Origin: an uncultured bacterium
Lineage (GTDB): Bacteria > Hydrogenedentota > Hydrogenedentia > Hydrogenedentales > Hydrogenedentaceae
DNA: 64,000 nucleotides
Direction: 5' to 3'
NCBI GenBank assembly: GCA_937124615.1
Contig: CAKZKR010000016.1
Coordinates: 1-64,000 of the forward strand
Shown here: piece by piece, positions 27,329-36,857 of the stretch
Layout: the number at the start of each line of letters is the position of its first letter
Numbering within the stretch: position 1 is the first letter of the stretch
The notes under the pieces: model-generated
Databases searched by the model: none
Told to the model about the DNA's origin: nothing
Seen by the model: the letters and a program-made list of their open reading frames with translations, nothing else
Program-made: the position numbers and the translations under genes

Positions 27329-28189
27329 ATGAATTCGCGAGAAAAGATCATAGAAAAAATAAAAGAAATCCCTGCTTTTCCTACAAATTCCGCAAGTATT
27401 TTAAACAAAATTAATAATCCAGAATCCCATATTCTGGACATAGCAAAAGAAATAGAAACTGATCCAACATTAACTGCTAATGTATTAAAATTAGCGAATT
27501 CAGCATACTTTGCAGGACATCAAACAATAAGTACAATTCGAGAAGCCGTTATTTTATTAGGAATTAACAGAATTCAACAACTGATTATTGCCACAGCAAT
27601 TTTTCCTACAGCAGTCAAGCCCCTCCAAGGATATGATCTACCTGCAGGTGAACTTATAAAACATTTAATAGGAACCGCAATAGCCAGTGAATTATTAGGG
27701 AAAGAATTAAAAGGAGATGTCCCTCCACATACTTTTACAGTGGGACTGCTCCATGACATTGGGAAAATAGTATTGGGGACCTTTATAGAAATTGATCCAG
27801 AACCTATAATAAAAAAAGCGTATGATGAAAGACTATCTTTTGAAAAAGCAGAAAAAGAAATTTTAGGGATTGACCACTCAGAAGTAGGTGCTTTATTGAT
27901 GCAAGCATGGAATTTTCCTAATGTTTTGATACAACCCGTTTTGTATCATCATGAGCCCGATAAAGCACCCAGAGAATACCAATTGGTTACAGACTATGTT
28001 CATATTGCAAGCAACTTATGTTTAGAGTGTGGTATTGGTTCCGGAATAGACGGTTTGAATTATTCAAATAATATAAATTCAATAGAGAGATTAAATATAG
28101 ATATGCGAACAGTAGAAAGTGTTATATGTAAACTTATTGGGGAGATAAATACATTTATGGAAAATCTCAAAACAGGAGATATTACATGA
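27329..28189 (+). CDS. HDOD-domain signalling protein
   Basis: 286 residues with one HDOD domain, a diverged HD-type fold without known catalytic activity that occurs in bacterial signalling proteins. Typical motifs are IPAFPTNSASILNKI, DPTLTANVLKLANSAYF, TIREAVILLGINRIQQL and GLLHDIGK. The last, with HD intact, is followed by HSEVGALLMQAWNFP and YHHEP. The role is unknown; in related chemosensory clusters such proteins are thought to relay signals. Its stop overlaps the next response-regulator start by four bases (ATGA), so the two are translationally coupled and may work as a pair. Confidence 0.9.
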   Translation: MNSREKIIEKIKEIPAFPTNSASILNKINNPESHILDIAKEIETDPTLTANVLKLANSAYFAGHQTISTIREAVILLGINRIQQLIIATAIFPTAVKPLQGYDLPAGELIKHLIGTAIASELLGKELKGDVPPHTFTVGLLHDIGKIVLGTFIEIDPEPIIKKAYDERLSFEKAEKEILGIDHSEVGALLMQAWNFPNVLIQPVLYHHEPDKAPREYQLVTDYVHIASNLCLECGIGSGIDGLNYSNNINSIERLNIDMRTVESVICKLIGEINTFMENLKTGDIT

Positions 28190-28575
28190 GTATAAATATT
28201 CTTGTAGTTGATGATTCAAAAACAGTTCGGGCAGTAATTGAAAAGACATTACTATTATCAGGTATAGAAATAGGAAATATTTTCCATGCAGGTAATGGAA
28301 AAGAAGCACTGGAAGTTTTAAAAAATAATTGGATAGATCTCTTATTAACAGATATTAACATGCCTGTTATGAATGGTGTGGAATTAATAAACGAAATGAG
28401 TCAAGATGAACTTCTAAAAACGATTCCTATTGCTATTGTTTCTACAGAAGGAAGTCAAACACGTGTCGAGGAATTAAAATCCAAAGGGGTCAAAGCATAT
28501 TTAAGAAAACCTTTTACTCCAGAATCTCTAAAAAATTTAATTATAGAACTTTTAGGAGTTTCAGAAAATGAATGA
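28186..28575 (+). CDS. CheY-type single-domain response regulator, second copy
   Basis: 129-residue receiver with DD at 9-10, phosphoacceptor D56 in LLLTDINMP, Ser in IAIVSTEGS and K108 in YLRKPF. No output domain. It overlaps both neighbours: the HDOD gene by four bases and the CheX-like gene by eight bases. This coupling suggests an HDOD-receiver-phosphatase module. It differs enough from the operon's first CheY to have its own partners. Confidence 0.93.
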   Translation: MSINILVVDDSKTVRAVIEKTLLLSGIEIGNIFHAGNGKEALEVLKNNWIDLLLTDINMPVMNGVELINEMSQDELLKTIPIAIVSTEGSQTRVEELKSKGVKAYLRKPFTPESLKNLIIELLGVSENE

Positions 28576-29026
28576 AATGGATAAAGAATTAATAAAAAAA
28601 GTATTGACTGATGTTGCACAAGAATTCGCTTTTATGTTTGCAGATCTTTTATCTGATCAACAAAAAACACAACCTCCTTATATAAAGGCAGAAATGTCTT
28701 TTTCGGGACTCTATACAGGTAAAGCAATAATTGTATCCCCGGACTCTTTATGTAAAGCTATGATAAATAATGTATTAGGTATAGACGAAGGATCGACCGA
28801 TATAGAAGTAGAACCCAAAGATGCATTATGTGAATTTCTAAACATTTTTTGTGGCAATTTTTTAACATCATTAGCCGGTACAGAACCCATTTTCGAACTT
28901 CAACCTCCAATCTCCGGTGAAATTAAAGAAGAAGAATGGGAAAAGATACGAGAAGATACAAATTATTTAGTTCTGAGTTTAGATGAGTATCCTATATGTA
29001 TATCTGTAAAATATCAAAAAAACTAA
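28568..29026 (+). CDS. CheX-like phosphatase domain protein, second copy
   Basis: 152 residues of the CheX/CheC class. Helix CEFLNIFCGNFLTSLAG keeps the E-x-x-N phosphatase signature, and SGLYTGKAIIVSP matches the family's strand. It is weaker than the first CheX but its placement, overlapping the second receiver gene by eight bases, supports a role in dephosphorylating it. The ATG follows TAGGAG by eight bases. Confidence 0.75.
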   Translation: MNEMDKELIKKVLTDVAQEFAFMFADLLSDQQKTQPPYIKAEMSFSGLYTGKAIIVSPDSLCKAMINNVLGIDEGSTDIEVEPKDALCEFLNIFCGNFLTSLAGTEPIFELQPPISGEIKEEEWEKIREDTNYLVLSLDEYPICISVKYQKN

Positions 29027-30134
<1,108 letters not shown>

Positions 30135-30185
30135 TTCATTAAGTTTAAATAAATAGAAAGGAGGTGAAAAAAAATCTAACGAATC

Positions 30186-30329
30186 TAACTAATGTATAGG
30201 GAAGAACGGTGAAAGTCCGTCACAGACGCGCTGCTGTGACCGGGGACGAAAGTCACAATAAAGCCACTGTAATAACGGGAAGGCGTGACAAGTAGGATGA
30301 TCCGGAAGTCAGAAGACCTGCATTAGTTA
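30186..30329 (+). promoter_or_regulatory. Cobalamin (B12) riboswitch
   Basis: All conserved blocks of the cobalamin aptamer are present in order: GGGAAgaaCGGTGaaagTCCG, CGCGCTGCTGTGACCGGGGACG, the B12-box elements AAGCCACTG and CGGGAAGGCG, and GTCAGAAGACCTGC. The P1 helix is formed by TAACTAATG (30186-30194) pairing with CATTAGTTA (30321-30329), nine pairs. Downstream, AACAAC and GTTGTT (about 30344-30366) form a hairpin whose loop holds CGCG, positioned like P13 for a kissing contact with the aptamer. The element sits in the 345-base gap between cheB and the propeller gene, on the plus strand. Confidence 0.93.
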
Positions 30330-30409
30330 AGAAATTTATCTGTAACAACTCGCGGAAAGGTTGTTGCGGGATGGTATTTCTTCTTCTGTGAAAGCCTACC
30401 TGCCTACTT

Positions 30410-30459
30410 TTCCTCCCTTTTAACAAAAAACAAAATAATCTTCAAACCAGAAGGAGGAA
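30410..30459 (+). promoter_or_regulatory. Candidate translational expression platform (anti-Shine-Dalgarno helix)
   Basis: TTCCTCC (30410-30416) is perfectly complementary to GGAGGAA (30453-30459), which is the ribosome-binding site of the gene starting at 30464. Pairing would hide the site. No U-tract terminator is seen between aptamer and gene, so B12 probably acts on translation. Inference from sequence complementarity. Confidence 0.5.
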
Positions 30460-30463
30460 TATT

Positions 30464-31798
30464 ATGAGTTACCGTGTCAATTTTTATTCATGTTTCGCTT
30501 ATTGTGTATTTTTATTATTTTTTCAAACAACGGCAGAAACTATTTTTCCATTGCCCAACATACCCCAACCTGCACCCGGTTCTTATTTTGTTACTTCAGC
30601 CCCACTAAACGATGGTACTTTCTTAATCTGGAATGGAAACCAAATTTATAAACAAAACGCTCCTAAAAACGATACCTATACGCTTTTAGCAGAAGGCTAT
30701 CAAGGAGACCCTGCTTTTATTGCTATCAGTCCCGAAGGAAATAAAGCAATATTAGGACAAGGTTATTTTGGAGATATCTACATCCTTAACTTGACAAATC
30801 CAGAGAACTTCTCGCCATCCTCTATAATTACAAACATCAGTCATTACTATGGGATTCTTTTAACATCAGACTTATTACTGCTTGATGTTGGCAAGGCAGA
30901 TTTCACGGGTAGTGAAATACATATATTGCCTATTAGTACAAAAAATATACGGGCTTTTCCACAGTTTATTTTATCGAAACCTCAGAAAAAAAATAAAGAT
31001 ATGATAATAGACAAACCACCTTTTGCTTACTCTGCAACATTAGCAAAAGATGATAATTGGGTATACATTATGGATGGTAATACACGCGAACTACGGAAAT
31101 TTTCTATTTCTTCTTTAATTAATGCTTACAATACCCATACTACACTGGACTGGGAAACAGATGGGATTCTCATTGGAACCCCTGGGACATATTTCACAGG
31201 AGGTGTTTCTGGAATTACTATCGATAATCAATTAATTATTTCTGGCTCAGAAGGTTTCATGATGCCCGGTGGCATACAGGAAGTTAATCCAATTACTGGT
31301 GAAATAACTCGTATATGGGACCCAGCAAATAATCAAGGGTACTATTCCGCATTTTATAATCAGCACTCGGATACCATTTTAGCAATTGTATATAATTCAG
31401 GGTATCTTATCGTTCGAAGTGAACCAGAAGAATGTCCTAATTGTAACCCAACAAGAAAAGCCATTTATTGCGTGGGAGATAATATTTGCCTTGACATATT
31501 TGGCGAAACAATTCCAGAAGGAACCCACTTCACATGGAGCAAAGTAAATGCAGACATTAGTTCAAACCCTAGAATTTCAGGGATAAATTGTAAAAAATTA
31601 TTAATTTATAATGCCCAGCCCGAAGATAGTGGAATCTATATATGTCACTACAATAATGAGAAAACTATATACACCATATATGTTAAAGTTACAGAAGGAA
31701 GATTACCTTTATATAGTTATCCATTACTCCTGTTTTTCATCGCAACCTTAATCCTGTTATCAATTTTTAAATTAAAAAAAGGAACATTCACCTCGTAA
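30464..31798 (+). CDS. Exported beta-propeller / Ig-like protein under cobalamin riboswitch control
   Basis: 444 residues. A signal peptide covers about 1-26. Residues about 40-325 show repeating beta-strand blocks of a propeller, such as FIAISPEGNKAILGQGYFGD, WVYIMDGNTRELRKF and GGIQEVNPITGEITRIWDP. About 330-410 is an Ig-like domain with two possible disulfides (CPNC, IYCVGDNICLDI) and EDSGIYICHYNN. A hydrophobic segment at about 417-434 followed by KLKK anchors or sorts the C-terminus. I do not recognise an enzymatic motif. The B12 riboswitch makes a role in cobalamin capture or B12-dependent physiology plausible. It stands alone, between a riboswitch and a strong terminator. Confidence 0.72.
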   Translation: MSYRVNFYSCFAYCVFLLFFQTTAETIFPLPNIPQPAPGSYFVTSAPLNDGTFLIWNGNQIYKQNAPKNDTYTLLAEGYQGDPAFIAISPEGNKAILGQGYFGDIYILNLTNPENFSPSSIITNISHYYGILLTSDLLLLDVGKADFTGSEIHILPISTKNIRAFPQFILSKPQKKNKDMIIDKPPFAYSATLAKDDNWVYIMDGNTRELRKFSISSLINAYNTHTTLDWETDGILIGTPGTYFTGGVSGITIDNQLIISGSEGFMMPGGIQEVNPITGEITRIWDPANNQGYYSAFYNQHSDTILAIVYNSGYLIVRSEPEECPNCNPTRKAIYCVGDNICLDIFGETIPEGTHFTWSKVNADISSNPRISGINCKKLLIYNAQPEDSGIYICHYNNEKTIYTIYVKVTEGRLPLYSYPLLLFFIATLILLSIFKLKKGTFTS

Positions 31799-31820
31799 TT
31801 CCTTTAATAGATAGAATCAA

Positions 31821-31863
31821 ATAGAAGAGAGAACAATAATTTATGTTCTCTCTTCTATTTTTA
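31821..31863 (+). terminator. Strong intrinsic terminator
   Basis: ATAGAAGAGAGAACA (31821-31835) pairs perfectly over 15 bases with TGTTCTCTCTTCTAT (31844-31858), with an eight-base loop, and is followed by a T-run. It ends the riboswitch-propeller transcription unit 23 bases after its stop codon and isolates it from alaS. Confidence 0.9.
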
Positions 31864-31896
31864 ATAACTCTCGTATGTAAATTCTTACAGAATTTT

Positions 31897-31905
31897 TGAT
31901 AAAAT
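31897..31905 (+). promoter_or_regulatory. Extended -10 promoter element for alaS
   Basis: TGATAAAAT matches TGnTATAAT with one mismatch, 48 bases before the chosen alaS start and just after the upstream terminator. No clear -35 hexamer is present. Confidence 0.4.
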
Positions 31906-31952
31906 TCTATATACTTCTTTATCTAACCCTTCAATAAGATGGAGTGATCATT

Positions 31953-34592
31953 GTGAAAAGTTATGAAATTCGTGAGAGTTTTTTAGATTTTTTTGGAAGC
32001 AAAGGTCATGTCATCGAAAAAAGTGATACATTAATACCTAGAAATGACCCTACTTTACTTTTCACCAGTGCGGGAATGGTACAGTTTAAACCCTATTATA
32101 CGGGGGAAGTACCTGTTCCATACCGAAGGGCCTCAACAGTACAGAAATGTTTAAGAGCAGGCGGAAAGGCAAATGATTTGGAAGAAGTAGGAAAAACTTC
32201 CCGCCATTTAACATTTTTTGAAATGCTTGGTAATTTCTCCTTCGGAGATTATTTTAAACGAGAAGCAATTCAATGGGCGTGGGAATATTCAACACAGATT
32301 ATGAAAATAAAACCTGAACAAATATGGGTTTCTGTGTATGAAGAAGACGATGAGGCTTTTGATATATGGAATAAAGAGATTGGTGTATCAGCAAAAAGGA
32401 TAGTCCGTTTAGGTCCAAAAGATAACTTCTGGGGACCTGCGGGCGATTCAGGAGCATGTGGACCCTGTTCAGAACTTTTATTTGATAAAGGGGAAACAAT
32501 AGACCCTCATGCAACACCAGAAAATGACCCCCATGAACGGTTTCTAGAGTTCTGGAATCTGGTATTTCCCCAATACGACCAACAGGTAGATGGTACACGT
32601 TTACCTTTAAAGAACAGGGGAATAGATACGGGTATGGGTTTAGAACGAATGTGTCTTTTACTTCAGAATAAAAACACCGTTTTTGATACAGATGTGTTAT
32701 TTCCCATAATTGAAGCCACCCAAGAAATTGCATCATGTTCATACACTGATAATCCTATTCCCTTCAGGGTTATAGCAGACCATATTCGTGCCTTATCATT
32801 TATGACTGCGGACGGAATTTTACCTGCAAACGAAGGGAGAGGTTATGTATGGAGAAGAATTTTGAGAAGAGCTTCAAGATTCGGAAGGGAAATAGGACTA
32901 ACAAAACCGTTTTTGTATCAAATTTCAAAAGTTGTTGTTCAAAATATGGGGAAATATTATCCGGAACTAATAGAAACACAAACTCAAATTGAAAAAATTA
33001 TTCTCCTGGAAGAAGAACGATTTGGAAGTACACTATCTCGGGGAATGGATTTATTAAAAGAAATATTTGAGGAAATGAAAAATAAGGGAGAAAAACTTAT
33101 CCGTGGAGATATTTTGTTTAAACTTCACGATACCTATGGATTCCCACTTGATATTGTAAAAGACATGGCAGAGGAAAAAGGTTTTGATTTAGATGAGGAT
33201 GGATATATAGAAGCCAAAGAAAAACAGCGAGAACTTACAAGAAAAACATGGACAGGGAGTGGGCAACAAGAAATATCTCCAATATACCACAAAATTCTCT
33301 CACAATACGGAGATACTGAATTTATCGGTTATGAACAACATACAGCATATTGTAAGATTATTGCCATAATCAAAGACGATAGTATTATGAGTGAATTAAG
33401 AGAGGGAGAGGAAGGATTTATTATCCTTGACAAAACCCCATTCTACGCAGAGAGTGGAGGACAAGTAGGTGACATTGGAATAATAACGGGGTTAGATGGA
33501 AAAACACTCATTGAAATAAACGGTACAAAAAAGGTCCTTGATAAGCTGTTCATCCATCATGGGAAAGTTATAAATGGACAAATAAAAGTAAACGAAGAAA
33601 TTACTGCTATTATCGACTATAAAAGGAGAATATCAATACAAAATCATCATACTGCTACACATTTACTCCAGTCTGCTTTGCGTGATATTCTTGGAGAACA
33701 TGTACACCAGTGTGGTTCTCTGGTTTCGGACGAGAGACTTCGCTTTGATTTTACCCACTTTGAAGCCGTAGGTTATGACCGTATTCTGGACATCGAAAAG
33801 TGGGTTAATGAAAAAATTCGAGAAGATTACGATGTAGAAGTTTTATACCTTCCAATTGAAGAGGCAAAACAATCAGGTGCGATGGCTTTATTTGGTGAAA
33901 AATATGGTGATATCGTCCGAGTTATAAAAATCAATGGTATCAGCACAGAACTTTGTGGCGGATGTCATGTATCTAAAACAGGATTGATTGGAGGTTTTAA
34001 AGTTCTATCTGAATCATCAGTTTCTGCTGGTGTTAGAAGAATTGAAGCAGTGTGTGGAGAACCTTTTATACAATGGTTACAAAAAACGGATCGAATGATA
34101 AAATATCTGTCAGAAATACTAAATTCATCTTCTGATATATTACAGGAACGAATATGTCAAATAATAGAGGAGAATAAGAGACTGAATAAGGAAGTGGAGA
34201 AGTGGAAACAACAAGCACTGTTAGGAGAGGGTGGAGATTTGTTAAAAAATCTCAAATCAATTGACGGCGTTAATTACATTGTATTAGAACTTGCAGATGA
34301 AGACATAAACCAAGCAAGGATATTAGTTGACCAATTAAAAAATAAAATCAAATCGGGTATCGTAGTAATAGGTATCAGATATGAAGATAAAGCCACTTTT
34401 TGTGTTGGAGTAACAAAGGATTTGGTTAACAGGTTTAGTTCTTCTGATATTGTAAATCATTTAGCACAAATTGTAGGAGGAAAAGGTGGAGGGAGGAAAG
34501 ACTTTGCACAGGCTGGAGGAAAAGACATTGAAAAATTTAAAGAGGCAATAGTAAATGTTCCCAACATCATTAAAAAATTTATCAAAACATAA
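31953..34592 (+). CDS. alaS: Alanyl-tRNA synthetase
   Basis: Charges tRNA-Ala. About 880 residues, the normal size. The N-terminal KSYEIRESFLDFFGSKGH and the class II catalytic core (RASTVQKCLRAGGKANDLEEVG, HLTFFEMLGNFSFGDYFK) are clear. The editing domain has the zinc motif HHTATH together with ELCGGCHV. The C-terminal GGKGGGRKDFAQAGG is the family's C-Ala signature. I prefer the GTG at 31953, eight bases after GGAG and giving the usual N-terminus MKSYEIRE; a GTG at 31944 is also in frame but overlaps that site. The cognate tRNA-Ala lies at the left end of this window. Confidence 0.97.
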   Translation: MKSYEIRESFLDFFGSKGHVIEKSDTLIPRNDPTLLFTSAGMVQFKPYYTGEVPVPYRRASTVQKCLRAGGKANDLEEVGKTSRHLTFFEMLGNFSFGDYFKREAIQWAWEYSTQIMKIKPEQIWVSVYEEDDEAFDIWNKEIGVSAKRIVRLGPKDNFWGPAGDSGACGPCSELLFDKGETIDPHATPENDPHERFLEFWNLVFPQYDQQVDGTRLPLKNRGIDTGMGLERMCLLLQNKNTVFDTDVLFPIIEATQEIASCSYTDNPIPFRVIADHIRALSFMTADGILPANEGRGYVWRRILRRASRFGREIGLTKPFLYQISKVVVQNMGKYYPELIETQTQIEKIILLEEERFGSTLSRGMDLLKEIFEEMKNKGEKLIRGDILFKLHDTYGFPLDIVKDMAEEKGFDLDEDGYIEAKEKQRELTRKTWTGSGQQEISPIYHKILSQYGDTEFIGYEQHTAYCKIIAIIKDDSIMSELREGEEGFIILDKTPFYAESGGQVGDIGIITGLDGKTLIEINGTKKVLDKLFIHHGKVINGQIKVNEEITAIIDYKRRISIQNHHTATHLLQSALRDILGEHVHQCGSLVSDERLRFDFTHFEAVGYDRILDIEKWVNEKIREDYDVEVLYLPIEEAKQSGAMALFGEKYGDIVRVIKINGISTELCGGCHVSKTGLIGGFKVLSESSVSAGVRRIEAVCGEPFIQWLQKTDRMIKYLSEILNSSSDILQERICQIIEENKRLNKEVEKWKQQALLGEGGDLLKNLKSIDGVNYIVLELADEDINQARILVDQLKNKIKSGIVVIGIRYEDKATFCVGVTKDLVNRFSSSDIVNHLAQIVGGKGGGRKDFAQAGGKDIEKFKEAIVNVPNIIKKFIKT

Positions 34593-35526
34593 AAAAGAAT
34601 TTATCCTACTCATTGTATTGGCTCATTTTATATTATTTCCAGAGATAAGTGTTGGAGAGACTTATGTATGTGCACATAGGGGAGATGTTAAAAATGCTCC
34701 GGAGAATACTATTCCTGCATTTCAATCTGCTATAAAAAAAGGTGTTCAAATGATTGAATTTGATGTGCGAATGACTAAAGATGGGCATTTAGTTATTATG
34801 CACGATGAACGAGTAGACCGCACAACAAACGGGAAAGGAAAGGTTCAGGAATTACTCAGTGAAGAAATATACAAATTAGATGCAGGAAAATGGTTTGATG
34901 AGTCATTCGCTGGAACAAAAGTTCCTTCACTATATGAAGTAGTAAGCATTATTCCTTACGGAATACTCTGTAATGTCCATGTTTATGGAGACGAGTTTAC
35001 AACAGAAATAGTTGCAACCACTTTAAAAGATTCCGGACAAATGGGACGATGTTTTATAGCATGTAATAATGAAAAACAAGTGGAGGCTGTTCGTAAAAAA
35101 GTTCCTGAAATGAAAATCTGTTTGCTTCCCGAAAAATTAGAAAAAAGGCATGATTTTATAAAAAGAGGAATAGATTTAAAAGTATCTTATGTGCAAGTAA
35201 GTTTTACACAAGGATTTGATAATCTTAAAGAAGATGTAAAATTAGCCCATCAAAATGGAATAAAAGTAAATTTTTTTAGTGCTCAAAACCCAGAAACTAT
35301 TAAAAAATTAGCAGAAGCTAATGTCGACTATATTTTAACAGACGATATAGATTTGTGTTTTAACATTTTAAGGGAATACGGAACAACTCCATTAAAAATT
35401 CAAAATTTGGAAAATAACTCTGATAAACCTCAAGTTATATCCATGATTTATCAAAAACAAACTCACATTTATAAGAAGGATATTTCTTACACATGCCATA
35501 TCCCTATTTTAACCGTTTTAAAATAA
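34555..35526 (+). CDS. Exported glycerophosphodiester phosphodiesterase
   Basis: 323 residues with an N-terminal signal sequence (hydrophobic 16-30). The GDPD fold begins with CAHRGDVKNAPENTIPAFQ, followed by MIEFDVRMTKDGHLVIMHDE, containing the catalytic His pair and metal-binding Glu/Asp residues, and DRTTNGKGKV. It hydrolyses glycerophosphodiesters to glycerol phosphate and an alcohol, probably in the periplasm. The ATG lies 38 bases inside the 3' end of alaS, an unusually long overlap. The C-terminus in turn overlaps the next gene by 34 bases, so the three genes are tightly packed. Confidence 0.9.
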   Translation: MFPTSLKNLSKHKKEFILLIVLAHFILFPEISVGETYVCAHRGDVKNAPENTIPAFQSAIKKGVQMIEFDVRMTKDGHLVIMHDERVDRTTNGKGKVQELLSEEIYKLDAGKWFDESFAGTKVPSLYEVVSIIPYGILCNVHVYGDEFTTEIVATTLKDSGQMGRCFIACNNEKQVEAVRKKVPEMKICLLPEKLEKRHDFIKRGIDLKVSYVQVSFTQGFDNLKEDVKLAHQNGIKVNFFSAQNPETIKKLAEANVDYILTDDIDLCFNILREYGTTPLKIQNLENNSDKPQVISMIYQKQTHIYKKDISYTCHIPILTVLK

Positions 35527-36602
35527 AATTTAAGCCATTAAACCAAAGAAAAGATAAAGTATATATTGAAAAAGATGCCGTTTACCCTACAGATGAACCT
35601 AAAACTAAATTGAACGAACTTTCAAAAAAGATTTTATATCAAACCGTAGAAAGACTAATTATAGCAAAAGAAAAAGATAGGTCTCGTATGCTTGTTTTTG
35701 GAGCTCATTCCATAAAAAATGGATTAGCCCCTGTAATAATGTGGCTTATTGAAAATAACTGGATAACTCATTTAGCCACAAATGGCGCAGGAATCATTCA
35801 TGATTGGGAATTTAGTTATCAAGGACACAGTAGTGAAGATGTAAAAACCAATGTAAGTAGGGGAGAGTTCGGTATTTGGGAAGAAACTGGCTTTTATCTT
35901 AACCTATCTTTACTCGTTGGAGCCTTTGAAGGTAAAGGGTATGGCGAATCTGTTGGTTCTTTTGTAGAAAACGAAGGACTTAATATCCCTTCCAAGGATG
36001 ACCTAACAAGAGAAATAACTGACACAGTAAAAGAAAATCCTGAATATTGTGCTTCTATGTGTGATTTACTACAAAAAATCACAGAATTTTCAATTAAAGA
36101 AGGTTTTCACTATATAAAACATCCATTTAAAAGATTTGGTCTGCAAGCATGTGCTTTTCGTCATCAAGTTCCGTTCACAGCACATCCAATGATTGGACAC
36201 GATATTATTTATACACACCCAATGAACTGTTGTTCAGCAATTGGTAGAACAGCCCAACGAGATTTTCTCACTTTTGTTCATTCTGTATCGAAACTTGAAG
36301 AAGGAGTATACATAAGTATTGGATCTGCTGTAATGTCTCCTATGGTTTTTGAAAAATCATTGTCTATGTCTCAAAACATTGCAATACAAAATGGGAAACC
36401 TATTACAAATCACTTTATAGTTGTTGTTGACCTACAGGAATCTAAGTGGGACTGGTCTCAAGGAGAACCTCCCATGGACAGACCCGAATACTACCTTCGT
36501 TTTAATAAGTCTTTTTCGAGAATGGGGGGGACTTTTCATTACCTAACCATGGATAATCGTGACTTTCTTCTGCACTTAGTTCAAGAACTAATGAAAATAT
36601 AA
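35493..36602 (+). CDS. Conserved protein, possible deoxyhypusine-synthase-like Rossmann fold
   Basis: 369 residues, no signal peptide and no membrane span. Conserved-looking blocks are MLVFGAHSIKNGLAPVIMWL, THLATNGAGIIHDWEF, SSEDVKTNVSRGEFGIWEE, and GSAVMSPMVFEKSLSMS near the C-terminus. The pattern of an early Gly-rich strand, ATNGAG and a HDWE acidic motif resembles proteins distantly related to deoxyhypusine synthase and the LOR/SDH Rossmann fold, but the lysine active-site signature of true deoxyhypusine synthase is not visible. I do not know its reaction. Two clustered His/Cys patches (GHDIIYTHPMNCCSAIG) could bind metal. It overlaps the phosphodiesterase gene by 34 bases. Confidence 0.5.
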   Translation: MPYPYFNRFKIKFKPLNQRKDKVYIEKDAVYPTDEPKTKLNELSKKILYQTVERLIIAKEKDRSRMLVFGAHSIKNGLAPVIMWLIENNWITHLATNGAGIIHDWEFSYQGHSSEDVKTNVSRGEFGIWEETGFYLNLSLLVGAFEGKGYGESVGSFVENEGLNIPSKDDLTREITDTVKENPEYCASMCDLLQKITEFSIKEGFHYIKHPFKRFGLQACAFRHQVPFTAHPMIGHDIIYTHPMNCCSAIGRTAQRDFLTFVHSVSKLEEGVYISIGSAVMSPMVFEKSLSMSQNIAIQNGKPITNHFIVVVDLQESKWDWSQGEPPMDRPEYYLRFNKSFSRMGGTFHYLTMDNRDFLLHLVQELMKI

Positions 36603-36857
36603 AAATACCCTCTCCACTTCAGTTTAACTATTTTCTTTAGAAAAAGAATATATTTTTATAAATCACAAATATCACAAATGTTGTCATATTATCATCTCAT
36701 TTAATAACAAAATTTTATATCATATATATAATATTATATGTTATATTATAAAATGACAAAAAGTATATTTTTTATCAAACATTAACTAAAAACAAACCCC
36801 AAACAAACAAAATATATGAAACATAATATATATTATCAGACACTATATAAACATTTT

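Noticed and set aside
36603-36857. 6S RNA expected downstream of zapA
   Set aside because: The gap is almost pure A+T with only short AT palindromes, and no long hairpin with a central bubble can be drawn.
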